Assembly: GCA_041391425.1 (NCBI GenBank)
Contig: JAWKNZ010000008.1
Coordinates: forward strand, 124,001-188,000
DNA length: 64,000 nucleotides
From: JAWKNZ01 sp041391425
GTDB lineage: Bacteria > Bdellovibrionota_B > Oligoflexia > Oligoflexales > JAWKNZ01
Direction of reading: 5' to 3'
Both the position numbers and the translations under genes were made by a program. The notes under the pieces were generated by a model that was not told the DNA's origin, ran no database searches, and was given only the letters and a program-made list of their open reading frames with translations. Below, in pieces: positions 34,661 to 42,966 of this stretch. Positions within the stretch are counted from its first letter, which is position 1. Each line of letters starts with the position of its first letter.

Positions 34661-36034
34661 TTACTCACTTGGAGTACTATGATTTGATAAGGCTTTAACT
34701 GTCCAGGAATTATTATTATAATCAAGAACCATCACCTCTGAATCTCCTTGAAACTTAGAAACATAAACTACTCGGTAATTGCTAGATGAAGCATCTCGAT
34801 TGATTTTTGCTATTTCAATTTCCGTATCTACTTTGTAACCTGCAATTTTGTCTTCTTCCGATAAACAAAACTCTTCAGTCATTTTCACAAATGCACCACT
34901 CCCATCATAAACAGGGAGCAACCAAGACTGTGTAGTATTGCTATCATCAATTAAGTACATAGATCGCCCATAAACAGCTGTACTATCACCGCTACAACGA
35001 TGGCGCTCCACTGCCAATGCAACAGCAGGAAAGTTAATCTTTGTCGAACTAGAATACGAAAACACCTCATGTCCCATAGGAGCTAAGGTAGTAATCAAAT
35101 CGCCATTTTCTGAAAATTTACCAACAACTGTTTTAACAGCAACTTTTGGCTCATCATCTGGTCCATTACCTAAAGTTTCGATCTCTGCAGCTGAGTTACC
35201 CACTCTTTGTATTAAAAAGGCAGCATCTGATATTGCACTACCCATACTAGATAAATCTATACCACCGAGCTCCGTCCACTCCACAGGAGTCGCATTTTCA
35301 ATACCACCAACCGATGCAAAACTAAGAAGCATAATCTTAGTTTCCCCACTAGTACCATCGACTGTAGAGTAAAGAAGCTTATAATCTATCGACGATTCTA
35401 TAAAAAACAAAAGACGCGTTACTTTTGAAGGGTCTTGAAAAGTAAACACTTTTTCTGGCTGAGAAACATTGACCACTGATATAGAAGACTCATTCAAACC
35501 ATTTTGTCCTATTACAGTGTTGGTCCAAGCAAGAATTGCCGAATCATAACTAAATACTGGTTTTTGCTCCTGTGTATTATCATCAGTTATACGAACACCA
35601 TTAGACGCTAAATCGTATAAAAATATATCAGAATTTTCCTCTACTGTGGTTGCTACTATAGCTATGTTAGTCCCATCATGAGAAACGACAACCTCATTTT
35701 CCGATAAATTAAAAGAAGCTTCCGTTACCCGACTAGGTTCAACAACTTCAGCTCCAATAGCAAAATTACTTTAGTAAGCCTATAAGATGACTGAGTTGCA
35801 ATGATTTTATGAGTCCTCGATAAAATCTCGACCACTAATAAATGTAATAACACTACCGTTATCAGACACCGATGGCCTAGAGTCAAAATATTCTACTGAT
35901 GCCTGCAACTTACCTCCTTGTCTTTCAGCTGGAGAAATTTCATTCTCCACCGACTTGGAGCCTTCGCACCCTGCAAAAGTTGCCGCCACGATAGGAAGGC
36001 GCACCAGAACTGATATAATTGTGTTTACAGACAT
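34661..36034 (-). pseudogene. Decayed beta-propeller lipoprotein gene
   Basis: The 5' part (36034-35807) encodes a lipoprotein start (IVAATFAGCEGSK, Cys in a lipobox-like position) and a PD40/TolB-type repeat beginning SVSDNGSVITFISGRD. Three in-frame stops lie in the next 17 codons. The adjacent frame over the same bases reads protein-like (HKIIATQSSYRLTKV), and the original frame resumes with NFAIGAEVVEPSRVTE and continues through propeller-type repeats (VVVSHDGTNIAIVA, IFLYDLASNGVRIT) to the stop at 34661. Two compensating frameshifts would restore one protein of about 450 residues. ATG 36034 has AGGAT eight bases upstream. Either the gene is a recent pseudogene, or the sequence has errors here. 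Confidence 0.75.
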
Positions 36035-36288
36035 TAATCTAATCCTAATACTTAGCAATTTATAAAGACGTAATATAGAGTAATTGATTTCATTTAGTTT
36101 GAAAACCATAATTACACCTAACCATAAGCACAAGTAATTATTAGTAGAAACACAGATTGTGATAATAATTGTATTGACTTCATCACGACACTGCTTATGT
36201 GTTTATATGCATACGGTGCTACTAGTTCTCTAGAGCTTTAAATTCATAGGTTTTACTCCCTTAATATGAAATCCTAAAAGAAAGACTT

Positions 36289-38496
36289 ATGGCACAAGAA
36301 TCTTCCAACATTAAACAAAAGTCCAACAACAGCTTTGAACAAAAATACTTCAATCGCGAGCTCAGCTGGCTTGAGTTCAATGCTCGCATCCTTGAAGAAG
36401 CAGAAAACCAAGAAGTCCCTCTATTTGAACGCCTTAAATTTCTTTCCATCTTTGAATCCAACTTAGATGAATTTTACATGGTTAGAGTTGCCGGACTAAA
36501 AAAAATGCTAAAAGAAGGAATTACTATCAGCGAGTCCCCAGACCGTATGCCAATAAAATTAAATCTACAAAAAATCAGAAAACGAGTTAATGAATTACTC
36601 ACTCGAAAAGTACTTTGCACTCAAGAAATCTTTGAGCAATTAAAATTGCATAACATTAGTATTAAAAAGTTTTCACAATTATCCCAAGAAGAAAAAAATT
36701 ATTTAAACCAATACTTCGAAGAAAAAATATTCCCAGTTTTAACTCCTCTAGCTTTTGATCCATCCCATCCATTCCCTTCAATATCAAATTTAGCACTCTA
36801 TTTAGTAGTCACTTTTAAAAGCCAAGATGTATCAAAAGGTAATCCTATAGGATTTGTAGAAATCCCGTCAATACTTCCTGGATTAATCCCCATCAAAAGC
36901 CATAACGAAAAAACTTGTTATATAGAATTACAAGAGCTTGTCGGATCAAATCTTCATAAATTATTCCATTACTATCAAGTAATCAATTTTAATGCGTTCA
37001 GAATTACAAGAAACCTAGATTATACACTTTTAGAAAATAATGTCGTCGACCTATTAAAGTCTTTACAAAAAGAAATGATTGCACGTGAACAGCAGGAAGC
37101 TGTTCGGCTAGAAATCGATGAAAAAACAGATTCTGATGTCATCATGCTACTACAAGAAAATCTCAATCTTGAGAAGGATGATATCTTCATTCTTCCACAA
37201 CCAATTGAAATGCGAAATTTTGCCGATATTTATAAGCTCCATTATGATGATTTAAAATATCAAAGCTTTAACCCACGACTACCTTCTATTCTAGCCGGCA
37301 ATGAAAGTATTTTTTCAATACTAACGAGAACAGATTTGCTCGTTCATCATCCTTACGAAAGTTTCTATGCGGTCACTGAATTTTTAAATGCACTAGCTTC
37401 AGACGAAAAAGTTTTAGCTATAAAGCAGACGCTATACCGAACCTCAGGAGATTCTCCGATTATCGAAACCCTAATAAGAGCAGCTGAAAACGGTAAAAAG
37501 GTGACAGCGGTAATTGAATTAAAGGCAAGATTCGATGAAAAAAACAATATCGTTTGGGCAAGAAGATTAGAACGCGCTGGCGTCAACGTTGTTTTTGGAT
37601 TTGTAGGATTTAAAACTCACTGTAAAGCAACATTGGCTGTACGAAAAGAAGGAAACAAACTAGTTAGATACACACATCTTTCTACTGGGAACTACAACTC
37701 ACAGTCAGCAAAAATATATACGGATCTTGGGCTTTTTACATCCAACGAAGAGATTGGTCGAGATATTTCAATACTTTTCAACATTTTGACAGGTATAAAT
37801 ATGTTATCACCTTCCCACAACGCAAACAAACAGCCACCACTCCCCTCCTTAAACTGTATTATCATGTCTCCTAGATCCATGAGAGAGCAGCTTTTACAAC
37901 TCATATCGGATGAAATCGAAGTCCAAAAAAAACATGGAAATGGCCTTATATTTGCAAAAATGAATGCATTGGTAGATCGTACCATTATTGATAAACTTTA
38001 CGAAGCTTCAGCTATTGGCGTACAAATCAAACTCATAATCAGAGGAATATGTTGCTTAAAACCACAAGTTAAAAATTTAAGTGAAAATATTGAAGTAATT
38101 TCAATAATTGATCGCTTTTTAGAACACAGCCGTATCTATTGCTTCGGCAACAATGACAATACCAAAATATACCTAGGTAGTGCAGATTGGATGCCAAGAA
38201 ACATGGATAGAAGGATCGAAATTATGTTTCCAATATTTGACAAGAAGATAAAGAAACGTATTTTCAACGAAATTTTACTCCTATATTGGGCCGACAATAT
38301 CAAAGCAAGATCATTATTATCTGACGGTAATTACAGAAAGAAAGAAAAAAGAGAAGAAGCAAGCAAACTCAGAGCACAAGAAGCATTAATCTCATTAATA
38401 AGAGAAGAGGGCGTAAAGTCTATTCCATACGAAAAAGCAATAAGACACGATTTTAGCAAACGCAAAGGCACCAGACCAATAGCAAAAAAATACTAA
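36289..38496 (+). CDS. ppk: Polyphosphate kinase 1
   Basis: Makes polyphosphate from ATP reversibly, through a phosphohistidine. The N-terminal domain has the family start FNRELSWLEFNARILEEA and LSIFESNLDEFYMVRVAG. The catalytic domains contain ALASDEKVLAIKQTLYR, AVIELKARFDEKNNI and the autophosphorylated His in YTHLSTGNYN. The C-terminal part has RGICCLKP and DRFLEHSRIYCFG with the second conserved His. Length (735) is slightly above the E. coli enzyme because of a basic C-terminal tail. It is the first gene of ppk-ppx-holA; ppx follows after 44 bases, so synthesis and breakdown of polyphosphate are encoded together. Confidence 0.96.
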   Translation: MAQESSNIKQKSNNSFEQKYFNRELSWLEFNARILEEAENQEVPLFERLKFLSIFESNLDEFYMVRVAGLKKMLKEGITISESPDRMPIKLNLQKIRKRVNELLTRKVLCTQEIFEQLKLHNISIKKFSQLSQEEKNYLNQYFEEKIFPVLTPLAFDPSHPFPSISNLALYLVVTFKSQDVSKGNPIGFVEIPSILPGLIPIKSHNEKTCYIELQELVGSNLHKLFHYYQVINFNAFRITRNLDYTLLENNVVDLLKSLQKEMIAREQQEAVRLEIDEKTDSDVIMLLQENLNLEKDDIFILPQPIEMRNFADIYKLHYDDLKYQSFNPRLPSILAGNESIFSILTRTDLLVHHPYESFYAVTEFLNALASDEKVLAIKQTLYRTSGDSPIIETLIRAAENGKKVTAVIELKARFDEKNNIVWARRLERAGVNVVFGFVGFKTHCKATLAVRKEGNKLVRYTHLSTGNYNSQSAKIYTDLGLFTSNEEIGRDISILFNILTGINMLSPSHNANKQPPLPSLNCIIMSPRSMREQLLQLISDEIEVQKKHGNGLIFAKMNALVDRTIIDKLYEASAIGVQIKLIIRGICCLKPQVKNLSENIEVISIIDRFLEHSRIYCFGNNDNTKIYLGSADWMPRNMDRRIEIMFPIFDKKIKKRIFNEILLLYWADNIKARSLLSDGNYRKKEKREEASKLRAQEALISLIREEGVKSIPYEKAIRHDFSKRKGTRPIAKKY

Positions 38497-38540
38497 AATC
38501 ATACAGAAAATAATTTTCAGGAGATTTTTTTCAATACGCT

Positions 38541-40133
38541 ATGCAAGAAAGATATAACAGTCAAACATATGCAGCTATTGATATCGGAACCAACTCAATC
38601 CATTTGGTAGTGGCTGAAGTTGCAGAAAACGGTGCTATCAAAATTTTAGATAGCGACAAAATTATTCTTAGATTAGGAGATGCTCTCAATAACAATCAAT
38701 GTTTCGATAAAAAAACTATAGATAATATTATAAAATCTATAAAGTCACTTAAACAGATAGCTGAAATCCATAAGCCAATCTTACGTTGCGTCGCAACTCA
38801 TGCAGTTAGAGAGGCAAAGAACAATGCTGAACTAATCGCCAAAACCTTTAAAGAAACAGGAATTAATATAGAAATTGTCGATGGATTAGAAGAAGCTCGA
38901 CTTATCTCCCTAGGGATAAAAACTGCTTTCCCATTTGAAGATAAAAACTTTTTAAGCGTTGATATTGGAGGTGGTTCAACCGAATTTATTATAGCATCAA
39001 AAGATGAGATTGAGTTCGCTTCATCATTAAAGTTAGGCGCAGTAACACTCACTAAACAAATTTTGAGGCAAGATAAAAATTACTATGAAAACTTCACAAA
39101 ACTAGAAAATCATATTAACGATCATTTAATGCCACTAAAGAACGAGATACAAGGCATAAAATTTCACAAAGCGATTGCTTCTTCAGGAACGGCGAAATCC
39201 TTAGCATTTATAGACATAAAATTAAAAAACAACAAGTCATCACACCAAGGTATAGAGGGTTATATCCTAAGCGAAAAATCTATCGAAAAAATTTATAAAA
39301 AGTTATTTACGTTAAAAACGGTAAAAAAGATTAGAGACGAATTTACTCTTGATACTAATCGCGCAGAAATCATCTTAGCGGGTTGTTCTATTTTAATGGG
39401 TGTGACAAAATTATTTTCGGTAAAAAACTGGTATGTTTCAACTTACGGATTGCGTGAAGGTCTTGTTATCGATACCCATCAAAGGCAAATATTAAATGAA
39501 CTTGGCTCTTGGACTGACGTTAGGTGGAAAAATGTCAAACATTTAGGAAAGAAGTTTTACATTGATGAAGAACATGCAACGAGAGTGTTAAAACTTGCAA
39601 CTAACATTTTTAAACAATTAGAAGTCTTATTAAACAATCACCCACCCCTAATAGAATATTTAGATAATCAAGAAATTTTAGAATTTGCTGCATGGTTGCA
39701 TGAATGTGGAAAATATATATCTTTTCCTAAGTTTCAAAAACATTCACAGTACATCATACAAAATAGCCGCCTAATGGGATTTACACAGCGTGAAAAAGAA
39801 TACATTAGCCTCGTCGCCCGCTTTCATCGTAAGGGGGTTGCAACACAAAGCAAGGCAGAATGCCAGCAGCTAGAAGAAGAACAAGTGAGTAAAATCAATT
39901 ACTTATCAGGAATATTGCGTATTGCAACGATTTTATCAAGAACACGCCGAGATATAATTGCAGACATCAAGATATGCCTTAGAGACAATTGTTTACATTT
40001 CATGATACAACCAGCCTATGAAGGAGTTCTACCTGTTGTAGAATTGCAAAGATTTATACGCAAAGCTAAAGATATAAAAAAGTCGCTAGGCGTATCATAT
40101 GAAATTATTGCTGAATTCATGAACAAGGATTAA
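38541..40133 (+). CDS. ppx: Exopolyphosphatase / pppGpp phosphohydrolase (Ppx/GppA family)
   Basis: Removes terminal phosphate from polyphosphate, or the 5' phosphate of pppGpp. The N-terminal half has the two ASKHA phosphate motifs: AAIDIGTNSIHLVVAEV (about 12-28) and LSVDIGGGSTEFI (about 133-145). The catalytic Glu region follows EIVDGLEEARLISLGI. The C-terminal half (about 330-530) has an HD-type helical domain with the His-containing stretch WLHECGKYISF, as in full-length Ppx. Length (530) is close to E. coli Ppx. Its place after ppk favours polyphosphate as substrate. The holA start is seven bases past its stop, so the two are co-transcribed. Confidence 0.93.
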   Translation: MQERYNSQTYAAIDIGTNSIHLVVAEVAENGAIKILDSDKIILRLGDALNNNQCFDKKTIDNIIKSIKSLKQIAEIHKPILRCVATHAVREAKNNAELIAKTFKETGINIEIVDGLEEARLISLGIKTAFPFEDKNFLSVDIGGGSTEFIIASKDEIEFASSLKLGAVTLTKQILRQDKNYYENFTKLENHINDHLMPLKNEIQGIKFHKAIASSGTAKSLAFIDIKLKNNKSSHQGIEGYILSEKSIEKIYKKLFTLKTVKKIRDEFTLDTNRAEIILAGCSILMGVTKLFSVKNWYVSTYGLREGLVIDTHQRQILNELGSWTDVRWKNVKHLGKKFYIDEEHATRVLKLATNIFKQLEVLLNNHPPLIEYLDNQEILEFAAWLHECGKYISFPKFQKHSQYIIQNSRLMGFTQREKEYISLVARFHRKGVATQSKAECQQLEEEQVSKINYLSGILRIATILSRTRRDIIADIKICLRDNCLHFMIQPAYEGVLPVVELQRFIRKAKDIKKSLGVSYEIIAEFMNKD

Positions 40134-40140
40134 GCAAAAA

Positions 40141-41166
40141 GTGAAAAAGAACACTCAATCATTTACTGATTACTCCAAATCTCTAAAAGAGGCCAATCAG
40201 TTCTGGCATGATGAAAAAAATATTAAATTAACAGTAGCATATGGCAACTCAGATTTTTTTCTATTAAAAGCGATTGATGCATTCAGGGCTACCTTTATTA
40301 ATAATGAAGACACCCACTACTCTTCAGTTGAAGGAAGTTCTATCAGCTTAGAAAGTTTTCGGGAGCTGTGGCAAAACCAAGGCATGTTTGACCCGATTTC
40401 CGCTTACTCGATACGCAGAACTGAAAAATTTAAAGCTTTAGCATCAGCATTAAAGTTAATTAAAAGCCCTAACCAAGTTAAAAATAAAATTCTTCTGGTC
40501 ATCAATACCTCTAAACTGCAAAATAATTTGATAAAAGAATTTGATAGACTGGATTCTATATATATTCCTTGCTTTCAACCGAACCTAAAAGATTTTCCCA
40601 AAATAGTTAAAATACTCTGTGAAAACAATAAGTTGCTTACAACACCTGATGGCCAAGCTCTTTTATACCACTGTATAGGTGATGACCTATTCGGGCTAGA
40701 AAATGAGATTTTGAAGCTAAAATTGATCAGTGGAGATCATAAGCAGCCCTTGACTGCTAAAGAAATAGCGCAATATTTAGGCATAATAAGAGAGGATCAC
40801 GCTTTTAAACTCACCAATTTATTATTAGAACAAAAGTATGCAGAAGCACAAATACTGGCCTCCAATTTGATTGCAAAAGGCGAAAGTACGATCGCTATTC
40901 TTGGAGTAATAAGTCGTCATATTAGAAATACTCTTCAAATAGGCGCACACCTTAGATACGGTATGCAACAAGCATCCTCTTCACAGATATCGAAATTACC
41001 TAAGTTTGTTATTTCGTCTTATCAACAATATGCTAAAAAAATCGACTTAAAAAAGATGGCTAGGGCACTAAGCCTTTGTCAAAAAGCAGACGTTAGACTA
41101 AAAACATCAAAATATAGTCATGATGAATTAATTATAGGAGAGCTTATCTCAGCTATAAGCTTATAA
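40141..41166 (+). CDS. holA: DNA polymerase III delta subunit
   Basis: Delta subunit of the clamp loader, which opens the beta sliding clamp. The sequence is divergent but the domain order fits: an N-terminal AAA-like domain without Walker motifs (VAYGNSDFFLLKAIDAF in place of the P-loop), a middle with ALLYHCIGDDLFGLENEILKL (the conserved DL..L-NELEKL region), a DAFKL-type stretch (REDHAFKLTNLLLEQKY) and the C-terminal collar helices (LGVISRHIRNTLQIGAHL). Length (341) is normal. It starts at GTG 40141. Linkage to ppk-ppx is unusual for a replication gene, but spacing says one operon. A 185-bp MITE lies 15 bases after its stop. Confidence 0.85.
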   Translation: MKKNTQSFTDYSKSLKEANQFWHDEKNIKLTVAYGNSDFFLLKAIDAFRATFINNEDTHYSSVEGSSISLESFRELWQNQGMFDPISAYSIRRTEKFKALASALKLIKSPNQVKNKILLVINTSKLQNNLIKEFDRLDSIYIPCFQPNLKDFPKIVKILCENNKLLTTPDGQALLYHCIGDDLFGLENEILKLKLISGDHKQPLTAKEIAQYLGIIREDHAFKLTNLLLEQKYAEAQILASNLIAKGESTIAILGVISRHIRNTLQIGAHLRYGMQQASSSQISKLPKFVISSYQQYAKKIDLKKMARALSLCQKADVRLKTSKYSHDELIIGELISAISL

Positions 41167-41180
41167 GAATCTACGACACA

Positions 41181-41365
41181 CTAGGGCGTGTTGACGTTTC
41201 ATTTCCTACTACGAGCCAAATCCTTGAGTCACAACGTTGTCAGGGTTTCAAAAATTATCCTCAATGTACATTTAGTACACCTCCGGTAATTTTTGAAACC
41301 CTTCCTAGCTGCGACTTTCAAGTATTTGTCTCTCGTTACGAAAATGAAACGTCAACACGCCCTAG
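41181..41365. mobile_element. CTAG-flanked MITE, long form (185 bp)
   Basis: It has the same 24-bp perfect terminal inverted repeats as 34439-34545, starting CTAGGGCGTGTTGACGTTTC. Inside is a second, nested perfect 16-bp inverted repeat, AGGGTTTCAAAAATTA (41242-41257) with TAATTTTTGAAACCCT (41287-41302). The short form lacks exactly this inner part, so it looks like a deletion derivative. No open frame. Confidence 0.88.
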
Positions 41366-41461
41366 GTATTAGAGGCTAATAAAAAGCCTGATTTAGATAC
41401 CTATAAAGAAATTTTTTCTAAGGCGCCTGAAAAATTACCACCTCAGAAATATTCTGGTTGA
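41366..41461 (+). pseudogene. Possible 3' remnant of a gene, cut by the MITE
   Basis: Directly after the MITE, a frame of 31 codons reads VLEANKKPDLDTYKEIFS and ends KYSG-stop at 41459-41461. Its composition is protein-like (charged and Pro-spaced), unlike the A+T-rich DNA that follows. It has no start codon or ribosome site. It may be the tail of a gene lost when the element inserted. Family not recognised. Confidence 0.3.
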
Positions 41462-41827
41462 GTTCTAAACACAATCAAACACACTAAAATTATTGTTACT
41501 TCAAACATTTTTTATATTAAAACCTATCTATCTAAATCTATTCCCACACTCTATCAAATAAAATAAAAGCTTTTGAACGAATGATTCGAAAGCACCAAAA
41601 TATCCAGATTGTAAAACAAAAATGATCAAAATATTGCTATAATATACTCTGACAGCACTTAACTTAAAAACTATTACAAACTTAAATTAGTATGACTCAG
41701 TAAATATGTTTCAGAATACTGACTCGAGAAGTAACAAAGAATTCTTCGCAAATACTATTAAATAAGGCTTCAGATTAGAACTTTCATAAGAAACACAAAA
41801 GTCTTTACTAGGAAACACATAGTGCAT
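41462..41827. other. A+T-rich intergenic region
   Basis: 366 bases upstream of the propeller-like gene. No gene, hairpin or repeat was recognised. The promoter of the downstream pair (41828 and 42967 genes) should be here, but no clear -35/-10 pair is visible. Confidence 0.4.
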
Positions 41828-42886
41828 ATGTTCAACAAAAAACTTATCAGTGCTCCGCCCAAATTCTACCTTAGAAAAAAATATGCTGGTTTATCCAAAT
41901 TCACTCTAGTTCTGTTTATACTATTTTATATTTATAGCAACCACTCCATAGCGGGCCAGCCTCAGAAAAATAACGACAACAAAAAATCTGATATATTTTC
42001 TACGCGAGAAATTATTCTCCCTAATTACCAAAGCGATTCTCTCAAACAAGATTTACCAATCGAATCAATGATTTTAGATAAAAAAAATGTATTATGGATG
42101 GTAGGACGGACCTCTGTCTGGCGATGGCAGTTAAATACCAACCAATTACAAAGGATAAATTTACTAAAGCAAACTGAAAAAGATCAACTAAGAAAAATTA
42201 TCTCATTCAAATCTTCTCTTGTTGTTATGTCGAATCAAAAATTATTTCAAATAACTTTCGATCCTGTAAAATTAATTAAGTTAAAATCAAGCAACCCTAA
42301 AATAGTTAGCCTAAACATAGCAGCAGACAGTTCAAACATATTTTGGCTTACAACAGGAGGGATATATGCAGCTGATTTCGAGCAACAAACCCTAATCCAT
42401 ATGAATCAAACTCCGGCATTATATTCACAAGATATCACCAGCTTTATTCCAGAAAATGGAAGCTTATGGTTACTGCGCGGAAAGAAGCTTTTCCTCCGCA
42501 GCTTAATTAGCAATCAGATTCAGTCAAAACTACTCCTCAGCACCAAAAATAAGTTGCAAAATATACATTCCATAGATGACAATATCTTTGTACACACCAA
42601 ATATGCAGTCCTCAGGTATAAAAATAATGGAGAACTAAGACAGCGCATTCCTGTTGAAGGTAACAGAAAGCTTGTTTTAATGAGCCTCAATAAGCGCAGC
42701 CATTTATATTTATTTTCAGATAAACTCTTAGAAATATTCGATTTGAAAAATGAAAAATCATATCATTATCGATTAAATATTGGCATTGTCAAAAAAGCAC
42801 GAGGCCTTCTTAATAGGGACTCGACAGTAGCATTAATTACTGATGGAAGGCCTAGAGCCTTTCAACTTTCAGGGGATTTTTGGTAA
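41828..42886 (+). CDS. Exported propeller-like protein of unknown function
   Basis: 353 residues. An N-terminal hydrophobic segment (FTLVLFILFYIYSNHSIAG, about 26-44) acts as signal peptide or anchor. The rest has repeated strands of the type NVLWMVGRTSVWRW, NIFWLTTGGIYAADF and GSLWLLRGKKLFLR about 60-100 residues apart, the pattern of a beta-propeller like the sensor part of two-component propeller proteins. No kinase or catalytic domain follows. I chose ATG 41828 rather than the in-frame GTG two codons earlier. The lytic transglycosylase gene starts 80 bases after its stop, so it may be a periplasmic accessory of that enzyme (inference only). Confidence 0.7.
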   Translation: MFNKKLISAPPKFYLRKKYAGLSKFTLVLFILFYIYSNHSIAGQPQKNNDNKKSDIFSTREIILPNYQSDSLKQDLPIESMILDKKNVLWMVGRTSVWRWQLNTNQLQRINLLKQTEKDQLRKIISFKSSLVVMSNQKLFQITFDPVKLIKLKSSNPKIVSLNIAADSSNIFWLTTGGIYAADFEQQTLIHMNQTPALYSQDITSFIPENGSLWLLRGKKLFLRSLISNQIQSKLLLSTKNKLQNIHSIDDNIFVHTKYAVLRYKNNGELRQRIPVEGNRKLVLMSLNKRSHLYLFSDKLLEIFDLKNEKSYHYRLNIGIVKKARGLLNRDSTVALITDGRPRAFQLSGDFW

Positions 42887-42966
42887 TTTATACTCAAATA
42901 ACTCAACCTTGCGTATAAACTTCTCAAGACCAATTGACAATGCAATAAAGAAATTGGAGGTTTCAT

